DNA from: Clostridia bacterium
GTDB lineage: Bacteria > Bacillota > Clostridia > Oscillospirales > CAG-272
DNA: 64,000 nucleotides
Direction: 5' to 3'
Assembly: GCA_017520505.1 (NCBI GenBank)
Contig: JAFXFN010000015.1
Span: 1-64,000 of the forward strand
The notes beneath the pieces are model-generated. The model saw nothing but the letters and a program-made list of their open reading frames with translations, had not been told where the DNA came from and did no database searches. Below, piece after piece: positions 18,073 through 26,800 of the stretch. Position numbers and translations under genes: made by a program. Within the stretch, counting starts at the first letter, position 1; each line of letters starts with the position of its first letter.

Positions 18073-19883
18073 TTTGCAATTACGTCTGTAAGGATTGAAA
18101 GATCACTGTCGGATATAGCACAGTCACCGTCAAAGTCGCCTGCTTCGATCCAACCGTAGTCCATAGTGCCAAGCATCATTTTCTTAGCACGAATAAGGTC
18201 TTTACCGTTTGAAATACCGTTGCCGTCAAGGTCGCCCTCAACGATAATTGTTGCAATATCATATATAATATCGCCTTCGCAAAGGTAAATCTTGCAACCG
18301 CTTCCGATCATTGCGGGCGCATCTGTTCCCTGAGGGGACTTAACAACACAGTTGCCTTCAAAGAGGTTAGCCACTTCTTCAGCACTCAGCATATCCTTAA
18401 CACCAAATACCATATCGAACCCTGTCGTTATGTTAGTGCCATCCTTGGGAGTGATAGACTTTTCTGCCGCCATTGCATTGTTAACGATGAATGTTATAGG
18501 CTCAACACTTGTGTTGATCTTATATGACTCATCAACGAATGTATACAGAACGTATGTACCTTCCTGCAAGGGCGAACTGCCTCTTGAGGAATTGAATACA
18601 CCGTTAGCTATAAGATCAAATGTTTTTGTGCTGTCGTGCATTTCGAAGTAACAGATAGATTTAACATTTCCGGGTACTTCGCCCTGCATAAATACTGCTA
18701 CCCAAGCGCCTTCAATCAAACCTTTGGCTGTTACCTTTATTTCTTCGCCTACTGAGAAGAGATTCTTCTCCATAGTTGTGAATGTTTCACCTGCCGCAGG
18801 CATTGCAAACAGCGATATTTTACCTATATCGTAATTATCGCCGGCTTTTGTAACACCACGTAAAGAAATCGTGTTAGAGCCAACTGAAAGCGCACTTGTA
18901 TCTAACGTGTGCTTGAATGAGTTTTTATCTGTGCAAGCACCGAAAATCGATGTGTCAAGATTTGCAACAACGTCACTGCGTGAATATGCAGAATCAACTG
19001 ATTTCCAAGAGCCGCCGTTGATGCTGTATTCGTAATTTGCAATACCGTCCTCGTGAACACTCCAGCCCTGGAATGAGAACGTTTCACCTCTTGTAACGTC
19101 GCCGCCGTTAACTGCAGCAGAACCGTTTGTAACCGCTGATCCGGGCTCGATGCAGTTTATCTTTTCGCCGTTATCAGCCTGAAGTCCGAGGTGGTCCGCA
19201 ATACCGTCGGCAATCGCTGTACCCATTTCAATGAGCTTCGCAGGATTGAGGAGAAATGCGTGAACATCTTCATAGTTTGACTGGAAACAACATTCGACAA
19301 TACACGCTCTTGTAAGTCCCCATTCTTTAGCTCTCCACATGATCGCATACTTTTCTCTAGGACTTCCATCGGGACGTGTGCCGCTGTTTTCGTAATAAGG
19401 ACGGTCCTTTATCGGAACTCCTACGTCATCTCTGAGTCTGTCCTGTATCTTTACACCGAGGTCATATGAACGGTCATACATTGCCTTGTTAAGATTATCA
19501 TTAGGTATGAATATACAAGAACCACGAAGTGAAGATATATCATAACTGTTATTGTGAATACTCACAAAAGTACCGGAATTGTTGTCAAGTGCCTTATTAA
19601 CACGGTCACTATAGCCCGGATTTTCTTCGTGTGTTGTTCTTGTCATAAAAACCTTAACACCGTATGTTTCTTTCAGCACCTTTTCAGTTTGCAATGAGAT
19701 AGTCAAATTGTAGTGGTCTTCCTGAAGACCGCCCCACTGCTCAGCACCGGTAGCACCTGAATTCCTACCGTGACCGGGGTCAAGAGTGATTATGTTATCC
19801 TCAAGAGCCGATGCGGAAACAAACGGAATACAAGTGAAGATTGTAACCGTTACCAAAAGAAATGCAAATATTTTCTTAATCAT
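18066..19883 (-). CDS. Secreted N-acetylmuramoyl-L-alanine amidase with C-terminal dockerin
   Basis: 605 residues. Signal peptide 1-26. Amidase_3 zinc domain about 30-235, with first zinc His in DPGHG (His38), the SIHNNSYD strand and catalytic Glu in CIVECCF (Glu197); it would cut the lactyl-peptide bond of peptidoglycan. A GWSVH module (about 268-361) and an Ig-like segment (about 367-467, EGAWVAVF) follow. Next come a pre-dockerin segment (IGSGCKIYL) and a type I dockerin with two calcium loops (DLDGNGISNGKDLIRAKK and DFDGDCAISDSDLSIL). Last of three leftward amidases; RBS AGGAGG. The terminator lies 35 nt downstream, inside the convergent gene. Confidence 0.93.
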   Translation of the reverse strand: MIKKIFAFLLVTVTIFTCIPFVSASALEDNIITLDPGHGRNSGATGAEQWGGLQEDHYNLTISLQTEKVLKETYGVKVFMTRTTHEENPGYSDRVNKALDNNSGTFVSIHNNSYDISSLRGSCIFIPNDNLNKAMYDRSYDLGVKIQDRLRDDVGVPIKDRPYYENSGTRPDGSPREKYAIMWRAKEWGLTRACIVECCFQSNYEDVHAFLLNPAKLIEMGTAIADGIADHLGLQADNGEKINCIEPGSAVTNGSAAVNGGDVTRGETFSFQGWSVHEDGIANYEYSINGGSWKSVDSAYSRSDVVANLDTSIFGACTDKNSFKHTLDTSALSVGSNTISLRGVTKAGDNYDIGKISLFAMPAAGETFTTMEKNLFSVGEEIKVTAKGLIEGAWVAVFMQGEVPGNVKSICYFEMHDSTKTFDLIANGVFNSSRGSSPLQEGTYVLYTFVDESYKINTSVEPITFIVNNAMAAEKSITPKDGTNITTGFDMVFGVKDMLSAEEVANLFEGNCVVKSPQGTDAPAMIGSGCKIYLCEGDIIYDIATIIVEGDLDGNGISNGKDLIRAKKMMLGTMDYGWIEAGDFDGDCAISDSDLSILTDVIANH

Positions 19884-19934
19884 TTAAAACCTCCTATATA
19901 TAATATATGAATAATATAAATTACAATGGTAGTC

Positions 19935-22121
19935 TTATTTGATGCAAGAATTTGTGATAAATGAAAGGTCTGCATCGGTAATTACACCGTCGCCGTTAAT
20001 ATCGCCAGCTTCGGACCAGCCTTCAACGGACATATCGAGCATAACTTTCTTTGCACGGATAACATCTTTACCTGTTACGATACCATCGCCGTCAATATCA
20101 GCTTTAACGATAATTACAGCAGAATCGTATATCTTTTCGCCGAAGTAAAGGTTAATTATACAACCGCTTCCTACATAACCGTCTGCAAGAGCTGAGCCGT
20201 CAGCCTTTGTGATTCTGCAGTCGCCGTCAAACATAGCCGCAACAGTTGACGCATCAAGCATTTCTGTAACGCCTGTTACCTTAACCTTGTCGCCTGTTCT
20301 GTCGACTGTGATACCGCTTGTAATAGCTGTCAATTTGCCGTCGTAAGCAGGAGGTGTAACAGTAACTTTAAATGTCTTGATAACATAAGTTTCACCCGTC
20401 TTTGTTGTTACAACGATTTCAGCTGTGTGTGTGCCAAGTGCCAGAGCGTATGTGGGGAAATTGTGTGAAAATGCGTAAAGATCTGCACATACCGACTCAT
20501 AAGACGGGAAAGCTGCGAAAATGTCGCCACGTGTTGTCTTTGTAAGCTTTGTTCTTGATGTACCGTCAACAACAAGCTCAAATGATGCAATACCCTCGGG
20601 GTGAACTGACCAGCCTGCTATGTGAATATTATCACCTGCTTCAACTGTCATATCAGTTACATCAGCTGCGGGAACATCAACTGAAAATTCTTTTCTCGGA
20701 AGAAGTGTTATTGTCTTTTCGGGAACATTGGGGTCAACGTTATATCCTGAATCAACAAATGTCAAAATCTTATATGTACCGGGAGTTACGTCACCGCGGC
20801 TGTTGTAGATACCTTCTTTGAGGAAATCGTTGAGTGTAACCGTGCCGTTGTGCATTTCAAACCAGCAGTATGAGCTTACCTGACCAGGAACATCATCGGG
20901 AGCAAACAAGCCTACCCAAGCACCTTCGATAACGCCTGTTGCAGTAATCTTGATAGGTTCATCAAGTGTATATTTATCCTTGTTAGTTGTCATTGAAGTT
21001 GTTCCGGGCGTCGGATTCATAAATATGAAATATTCAGCGATCTCGTACGTGTTATTTTCTTTTGTAACGCCTCTTATTTTAATAGTAGCTTTTCCTATAG
21101 CGATAGAAGAAACATCAATATTCTGCTGGAACGCATTGAGGGTTGAACAGTTTGTATATGCGATAGCAACATCTGCAACGTCCTGGCGGAACCAGCCGTT
21201 AAGATCCTTCCAACCGTTAGAATCGATCTGATACTGGTACTTTGCAACGCCTTCTTTATGTACGCTCCAACCGGAAACGGAAAGCTCTGTATCAACTCCC
21301 TTGATGAGGGATCTGCTCATTTTAACAACAAGCTCAGAACCGTTAAGGCAAGTTGTGGGTGAAGTATCAATATTATTGAAGTACTGCTCTTCCTTTACCT
21401 GACCGATATTATAAGCATCCATAATACCGTTAGCAATAGCTGTACCCATTTCGGTAAGCTTTGCGGGGTTGAGCAGATAGTTATGAACATCATTATAGTT
21501 TGACTGGAAAACGCACTCAATAATTACAGAGGCGTTGAGCCAGTGCATCTTACTTTGACGGAGAATTCCGTAATAGTCCGCTCTGGTACCGTCGGGATAT
21601 GTCATAGAACCGTTTACAGAATACATTTCCCATCTTCTAACACCGACATCATTTGTAAGACGTGTAAGAATAGCATCACCAAGGCTGGAGCTTCTTGCAG
21701 CGTGGTTAGGCAGATAGTTGCCGTTTGTTATGAACGCACCGCATCCGTTTGCACTTGATGCATCACTTGAGTTATTATGAATACTTACAAGTGTACCTGC
21801 GCCATTGTTTACAGCAGTTGCCGCACGCTCTGCAAAAGAGGGGTTGTAGCTGTTCGATGTTCTTGTCATAACAACGGAAATGCCGTGCTCTTCAAGAACT
21901 TTTTTTGTCTGATTTGAAATTGTAAGGTTGTAATGGTCTTCCTGCAAACCGCCCCACTTCATTGCACCCGTAGCACCGGTATTTTTACCGTGACCGGGGT
22001 CAAGACAGATCTTATGTGTATCAAGCGATGGGTTATCGCCTTTTGCAGATACACCGACCATGGGAATCACTGACAGTATCATTACTGTTACAATGATAAA
22101 CGAAAGTAATTTTTTCAACAT
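19935..22121 (-). CDS. Secreted N-acetylmuramoyl-L-alanine amidase with two GWSVH modules and dockerin
   Basis: 728 residues. Signal peptide 1-26; Amidase_3 domain about 36-240 (His44 in DPGHG, Glu202 in VIIECVF). The order after that is GWSVH module 1 (280-368), an Ig-like segment (370-475, EGAWVGLF), GWSVH module 2 (499-588), a pre-dockerin domain (about 598-672, FDGDCRITKADG and VGSGCIINLY) and a type I dockerin (672-727; DIDGDGIVTGKDVIRAKK, DINGDGVITDADLSFI). Compared with the downstream 605-residue amidase it has one extra GWSVH module. RBS GGAGG. It sits 51 bp upstream of that amidase and 100 bp downstream of the 731-residue one. Confidence 0.93.
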   Translation of the reverse strand: MLKKLLSFIIVTVMILSVIPMVGVSAKGDNPSLDTHKICLDPGHGKNTGATGAMKWGGLQEDHYNLTISNQTKKVLEEHGISVVMTRTSNSYNPSFAERAATAVNNGAGTLVSIHNNSSDASSANGCGAFITNGNYLPNHAARSSSLGDAILTRLTNDVGVRRWEMYSVNGSMTYPDGTRADYYGILRQSKMHWLNASVIIECVFQSNYNDVHNYLLNPAKLTEMGTAIANGIMDAYNIGQVKEEQYFNNIDTSPTTCLNGSELVVKMSRSLIKGVDTELSVSGWSVHKEGVAKYQYQIDSNGWKDLNGWFRQDVADVAIAYTNCSTLNAFQQNIDVSSIAIGKATIKIRGVTKENNTYEIAEYFIFMNPTPGTTSMTTNKDKYTLDEPIKITATGVIEGAWVGLFAPDDVPGQVSSYCWFEMHNGTVTLNDFLKEGIYNSRGDVTPGTYKILTFVDSGYNVDPNVPEKTITLLPRKEFSVDVPAADVTDMTVEAGDNIHIAGWSVHPEGIASFELVVDGTSRTKLTKTTRGDIFAAFPSYESVCADLYAFSHNFPTYALALGTHTAEIVVTTKTGETYVIKTFKVTVTPPAYDGKLTAITSGITVDRTGDKVKVTGVTEMLDASTVAAMFDGDCRITKADGSALADGYVGSGCIINLYFGEKIYDSAVIIVKADIDGDGIVTGKDVIRAKKVMLDMSVEGWSEAGDINGDGVITDADLSFITNSCIK

Positions 22122-22167
22122 TAATCAATACCTCCTTAATAACTGAATAAAATATTTAAGTACGACC

Positions 22168-22191
22168 GCCGTGAGGCAAAAACCTCACGGC
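22168..22191. other. Intercistronic hairpin between two amidase genes
   Basis: A perfect 9-bp stem (GCCGTGAGG with CCTCACGGC) and a 6-nt loop lie between the 731- and 728-residue amidase genes. No T-run follows on the minus strand, so it is more likely an mRNA-processing or stabilising element than a terminator. Confidence 0.6.
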
Positions 22192-22221
22192 AAAATCGTA
22201 ATCATTAATGAAATAATATAA

Positions 22222-24417
22222 TTAATACTTAAGTGCTGCGCTTGCGATAAGGTCAAGGTCAGCATCGTTAACTACACCGTCAGCGTTTACGTCACCTGCT
22301 TCAGTGTAACCGTCAGCGAACATATTAAGCGAAAGCTTCTTTGCACGGAGGATGTCTTTACCTGATACCATTCCGTCACCGTCGATATCAGCCTTTACAA
22401 TTATAATAGCTGTATCGTAAGGAATACCGTCGTGGTAAAGCTTGATCACATAACCGCTTCCAACATAGCCGTCAACAGCCGTGCCGTCCGCCTTTGTGAT
22501 TCTGCAGTCACCATCGAACATTGCTTCGATAGTAGCGGCATCAAGTCCGTTGTCAATTCCCTTTACTGTTTTAGTTGTACCTGTTTTGTCGATTGTAACA
22601 GAAGGAACGATAGGTGTTATAACGCCGTCATACGGAGGAGCTTCAACAGTAACAGTGAACGTACATACCGTGAACGCTTCACCCTTTGAAGTTATCGCTT
22701 TGACTTCAAACGCATGCTTACCAAGTGTAAGGTTGCTTGTTGAAACATTATCACCGAAGCCGTGGAGATTTGCGCAGATCGTTGCGTAATGCGGGTAAGC
22801 ATTCAGAACGTCCGGACGCGGCATACCTTTAAGTGACTTAGCTTCTGTACCGTCAATGTAAAGACGGAAATCGGAAATAGCTTCGGGGTGAAGTGCCCAA
22901 CCCTGCAGATATACGTCTTCGCCCTTGCTTACTGTTGTGTCGCCCTTGGGAGAATCATAGTTCTTTTCGATTTTATCAAGAAGTGTGATCTTCTTTGCAG
23001 GAGCGTTGGGGTCCTGGAGATAACCGGAATCAACAAACGTAACGAGCTTGTACGTACCGGGTGTAAGTTCGGGACGGTCATTCTTTGTACCGTCTTTTAT
23101 AAGGTCATTGATAGTAACCTCGCCGTTGTGCATCTCAAACCAGTAGTAAGAGCTTACGTTTCCGGGAATATCGCTTTCAGCAAACAAACCAACCCAAGCA
23201 CCGGGAGCATCGCCCTTTGCTGTGATCTTGATCGGCTCGTTCAAAGCAAAGCGATCCTTTTCCGTGCGCATATACGTTGAACCTGCAGAAGGATATACTA
23301 TTACATTATATTGTGCAATGTCGTAGTAGTTACCTGATTTTGTGCAGCCTCTTACCTTGATCGGATATTTACCCGAAGGAAGCGAGGGGATTGCAAGCTC
23401 TGCTGAAAATGCATTTATGTCATTGCAGTTTGTGTATGTAGGCATTGCGTTTGCAACATCCTGACGGAATGAAGCCTTCAAGGACTGCCAAGAACCGCCG
23501 TTAATGCTGTACTCGAACTTGGAAATGCCTTCGGAGTGAACACTCCAACCTGAAATTGACATTGCGCCGTCAATTCCCTTTGCAAATGTCTTGTCAGCAA
23601 CCAAAAGATCGTTACCGCTCTTTGATTCAGTTGCGGAAAGGTCTATACAGTTGTGATATGTTTTAAGCTTCAATCCGTAGTAATCAGCGATACCGTCAGC
23701 AATTGCTTCACCTGTCTGGATGACCTTCGCGGGGTTAAGAAGGAAGGACTGAACGTCGCTCTTATTTGACTGGAAGCAGGATTCAACGATCATAGAAGCG
23801 TTGATGCCACCGTATATCTTTGACCATCTGATAACCCTGTACTGGTCGCAGGGACCGCTTCCGCAGTTATATGAGGAGTATGAACCGTCATACGTCATAC
23901 CATTGGATTCATTTACGGAATAAGGGTTAGTGTTCTTCGGGATGCCGACATCATTCATAAGTCTGCTCATAATCTTATTTGCAATTCCCAAAGACTTATC
24001 GTAGATAGGTCTTCCGTACTTGTTAGGAATAAACACAACACATCCGCGGGCAGATGAGCTCGTGTATGAGTTGTTGTGGATACTGATGAAAGCATCAGAT
24101 CCGTTGTTGTGCGCGATAAGAGGACGATCTTCAAGAACAATAAATGTGTCATCGGTTCTCGTCATATGAACAGTAACACCATACTCTTCAAGTCTTTCCT
24201 TTGCAGCGAATGCCTGTCTTAAATTGTAGTTCTTTTCATCGTCACCCCCCCAAGTTCTTGCACCCGTAGCACCGGGGTCATGTCCGCCGTGACCGGGATC
24301 AAGCGTGATGATGAGATTTGATGCATCTGCCTTTACGGGTGCGAGGAACGTAAACATCGCAAGCATAAAGGAGAAACACAAAAACAGAGATACAATTGAT
24401 TTCTTAGAGATGTACAT
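22222..24417 (-). CDS. Secreted N-acetylmuramoyl-L-alanine amidase with two GWSVH modules and dockerin
   Basis: 731 residues, the first gene of the three-amidase leftward run. Signal peptide 1-32; Amidase_3 domain about 35-250 (His43 in DPGHG, Glu212 in MIVESCF). GWSVH modules are at 286-375 and 502-592 (the second reads GWALH), with an Ig-like segment between them (PGAWVGLF). Pre-dockerin domain about 600-675; type I dockerin 675-730 (DIDGDGMVSGKDILRAKK, DVNADGVVNDADLDLI). Clearly a duplicate of the next gene, including all domains in the same order. RBS AAGGAG and a strong promoter at 24447-24475. Confidence 0.93.
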   Translation of the reverse strand: MYISKKSIVSLFLCFSFMLAMFTFLAPVKADASNLIITLDPGHGGHDPGATGARTWGGDDEKNYNLRQAFAAKERLEEYGVTVHMTRTDDTFIVLEDRPLIAHNNGSDAFISIHNNSYTSSSARGCVVFIPNKYGRPIYDKSLGIANKIMSRLMNDVGIPKNTNPYSVNESNGMTYDGSYSSYNCGSGPCDQYRVIRWSKIYGGINASMIVESCFQSNKSDVQSFLLNPAKVIQTGEAIADGIADYYGLKLKTYHNCIDLSATESKSGNDLLVADKTFAKGIDGAMSISGWSVHSEGISKFEYSINGGSWQSLKASFRQDVANAMPTYTNCNDINAFSAELAIPSLPSGKYPIKVRGCTKSGNYYDIAQYNVIVYPSAGSTYMRTEKDRFALNEPIKITAKGDAPGAWVGLFAESDIPGNVSSYYWFEMHNGEVTINDLIKDGTKNDRPELTPGTYKLVTFVDSGYLQDPNAPAKKITLLDKIEKNYDSPKGDTTVSKGEDVYLQGWALHPEAISDFRLYIDGTEAKSLKGMPRPDVLNAYPHYATICANLHGFGDNVSTSNLTLGKHAFEVKAITSKGEAFTVCTFTVTVEAPPYDGVITPIVPSVTIDKTGTTKTVKGIDNGLDAATIEAMFDGDCRITKADGTAVDGYVGSGYVIKLYHDGIPYDTAIIIVKADIDGDGMVSGKDILRAKKLSLNMFADGYTEAGDVNADGVVNDADLDLIASAALKY

Positions 24418-24850
24418 AGAAATTCTCCTTTTATATATTACAATTTATTTTAACATACCATTTTGTAACTGTCAATAAAGGCAAGAAAAATAAAACCGAC
24501 AAACTTTTTGATATTTTTTTGTGCAACATGAACAAAAAAAGCGTTTTTTTATATAAAAAGCTCTTTTTGAAACGTTTTCGTTATTGAGATAACAATAAAC
24601 GCATTGAATCATTATATTTGCAACAATGACATCAAAGAGCAAAAAATGTATTAATTTAGTCACGAAAAATTTACATACGAATTATTTTTGTGCATTATCA
24701 ACAAAAAAATCGTGCAGACTTTGTGAAAATCAGAAAATTTTACATAACCTATTGATATTTTCGATAATTTGTATTAATATATAGAGGTAAGTATAAATCG
24801 GTACATTTAACCGATTTTCAAATTCATTTCCAAAACCAAGGAGGACAAGC
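24418..24850. promoter_or_regulatory. 433-bp divergent regulatory region between amidases and glucosaminidases
   Basis: No gene is seen. The AT-rich stretch holds a minus-strand promoter for the amidase run (24447-24475) and a probable plus-strand promoter (TTGATA 24752-24757, 17 bp, TAATAT 24775-24780) for the glucosaminidase run. A leader hairpin (AAATCGG with CCGATTT, about 24797-24819) follows the latter. The centre has several A/T tracts and short inverted repeats where a shared regulator could bind, but no known operator was recognised. Confidence 0.6.
24447..24475 (-). promoter_or_regulatory. Sigma-A promoter of the amidase run
   Basis: Minus strand TTGACA (24470-24475), exactly 17 bp, then TAAAAT (24447-24452). 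Transcription would start about 23 bases before the ATG, leaving room for AAGGAG. Confidence 0.75.
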
Positions 24851-26779
24851 ATGAAACGTTTCAAAAGAATTTTGTCTGTTTTGCTTGCAGTCACTTTTAT
24901 AGTGTCCTGCGCCGCAATCACAGCAAATGCAAACCCTGCCCTCGGCGACGAAGATTACAAGCAGTATCTTCGTAACAAAGGCTTCCCCGAAACATACGTT
25001 ACACGTCTTGCAGACCTGCACGTACAGCACCCGCAGTGGATATTTGAACCTTTAATGGTCACAAATATCAACTCAAGCTTTACTTGGGATTACGTTGTTT
25101 ATAACGAAATCTGGGGTCCGTCAGGCGGTGAAGACAACAACCTTATCGACTCTTCATCAAGCTACTCCGCTTATTGGCTCAAATACGGCTCATACGACTC
25201 CGGAAAGTGCCCTGTAAGCGAAGCAACGTTGAAATTCTTCATGGATCCCAGAAACTTCCTGAACGAAAAGCGTATTTTCATGTTCAAGGAGCTTGCATAC
25301 CCTGCCGGAACTGACACTTGTACAGTTGAATCCGTCAACCAAGTATTTAATGGCACATTTATGCATAATGCAGTAGTTCCCGGCTCCGATAACCCTCAGA
25401 GTCTTACATACGCACAGGTTGTTTACAACACTTCTGTTGCAGCAGGCGTCGATCCGATGTTCGTTGCTTCACGTTTAAGACAGGAAAAGGGTGTTGACGG
25501 TAACACAAAGCCTTTGCTTAACGGTAAATGCGGTGACAAGCTGTGGGAGTATTATGATAATTGGACAGACGGAGCCAATGGCAGCCACAGTTACAGCGAA
25601 CTTACTTCGTACAATGGATATTATAACTATTTTAATATTGAAGCTTCCGGTAATGGTTACTTTAACATTTACCTCAATGCAATGAAGGAAGCAAAAAATT
25701 CAGGCTGGAATACACACATGAAGGCTCTCACGGGCGGTATTCCCAAGGTTAAACAAAAGTACATCGACCAGTATCAGAACACACTTTATCTCCAGAAGTT
25801 CAATATTGACCCCCGTTCGGGACGTATGTTCTGGGGACAGTATATGCAGACTGTATACGCTGTACACGATGAAGCATATAGCACATTTAAGGGCTATCTT
25901 GCATACGACCTTACTGACAAGGCATTTACATTCTCCATTCCCGTATTCAGCGGAATGCCCGAAACTCCTCAAAGTGACCCCGGCACAAAGTTCACAGATA
26001 CATCAAGATTCCTTTCACATATTGACGAGCCCGCATGCGGAACACCCCAAGACGGTGTAAAAAGAAATTCTCTTACATTCAACTTTGCTGATTCAACAGT
26101 ATTCTATGTCGGCGGTTGGAGCGTACATACAAAAGCACGTTCTGCATATCAGTTCAGTGTTGACGGCGGCGACTGGGTAAATGCTCAGTCACACTTGCGT
26201 GGAGACGTACAGAACGCTACCAGCGGATATACACAAGGCTCAATGAATGCATTCAACGTTTCCGTTGATATGGCCAACTACGGTCTGGGCACACACGTTG
26301 TCAGAATAAGAGGTAAACTCGAAAATAACGAGACATATCCGATAGCATCATTCACACTTAGCTGTATTGCCGAGGGCGGCGAAATTGAGCTTAATACGAG
26401 CACATACAAGCTCGGCGACACCGCAAGCGGTAAAACAATTACAAACATCAACGCAGGCGAATCCGTTTCAAGTCTCCTTTCAAAGCTTAACGATGAATGC
26501 AGAATAATCGACGAAGCGGGATACACTGTTTCGTCGGGAATCCTCAAGACAGGTTACAAGGTTCAGTACTACAAGTATTCAATGGTATTCGATGAAGCTA
26601 TTGTAATTGTAAAGGCTGACACAACGTGCGACGGCATTGTAAACGGTAAGGACCTTATCCGCGCAAAGAAAATGGCTAATTCTTCCGAAAAGGGCTATAT
26701 TGAAGCTGTTGACTTTGACGGAACAAACTCAATTTCACAATCCGATCTTAATACACTTACATCTTTGATAGGCAAATAA
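24851..26779 (+). CDS. Secreted glucosaminidase-like (GH73-type) protein with dockerin
   Basis: 642 residues. Signal peptide 1-27. An N-terminal module (about 33-150: YLRNKGFPETYVTRLADLHVQHPQWIFEP, MDPRNFLNE) is followed by a glucosaminidase-type lysozyme-fold domain (about 155-345) with candidate catalytic Glu212 in SRLRQEKG and YNGYYNYFNI. Such domains cut GlcNAc-MurNAc linkages of peptidoglycan. Then one GWSVH module (417-505) and a dockerin (587-641; first loop TTCDGIVNGKDLIRAKK, second DFDGTNSISQSDL). The first loop has lost one usual Asp, so calcium binding may be weaker. RBS AAGGAGG. First of the rightward run; 21 bp before its paralogue. Confidence 0.88.
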   Translation: MKRFKRILSVLLAVTFIVSCAAITANANPALGDEDYKQYLRNKGFPETYVTRLADLHVQHPQWIFEPLMVTNINSSFTWDYVVYNEIWGPSGGEDNNLIDSSSSYSAYWLKYGSYDSGKCPVSEATLKFFMDPRNFLNEKRIFMFKELAYPAGTDTCTVESVNQVFNGTFMHNAVVPGSDNPQSLTYAQVVYNTSVAAGVDPMFVASRLRQEKGVDGNTKPLLNGKCGDKLWEYYDNWTDGANGSHSYSELTSYNGYYNYFNIEASGNGYFNIYLNAMKEAKNSGWNTHMKALTGGIPKVKQKYIDQYQNTLYLQKFNIDPRSGRMFWGQYMQTVYAVHDEAYSTFKGYLAYDLTDKAFTFSIPVFSGMPETPQSDPGTKFTDTSRFLSHIDEPACGTPQDGVKRNSLTFNFADSTVFYVGGWSVHTKARSAYQFSVDGGDWVNAQSHLRGDVQNATSGYTQGSMNAFNVSVDMANYGLGTHVVRIRGKLENNETYPIASFTLSCIAEGGEIELNTSTYKLGDTASGKTITNINAGESVSSLLSKLNDECRIIDEAGYTVSSGILKTGYKVQYYKYSMVFDEAIVIVKADTTCDGIVNGKDLIRAKKMANSSEKGYIEAVDFDGTNSISQSDLNTLTSLIGK

Positions 26780-26800
26780 TCAATTTCCCAGGAGAAAAAA

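Noticed and set aside
22168..22191. Intrinsic terminator between amidase genes
   Set aside because: The 9-bp hairpin has no T-run in the direction of transcription, so it was listed only as an intercistronic hairpin.
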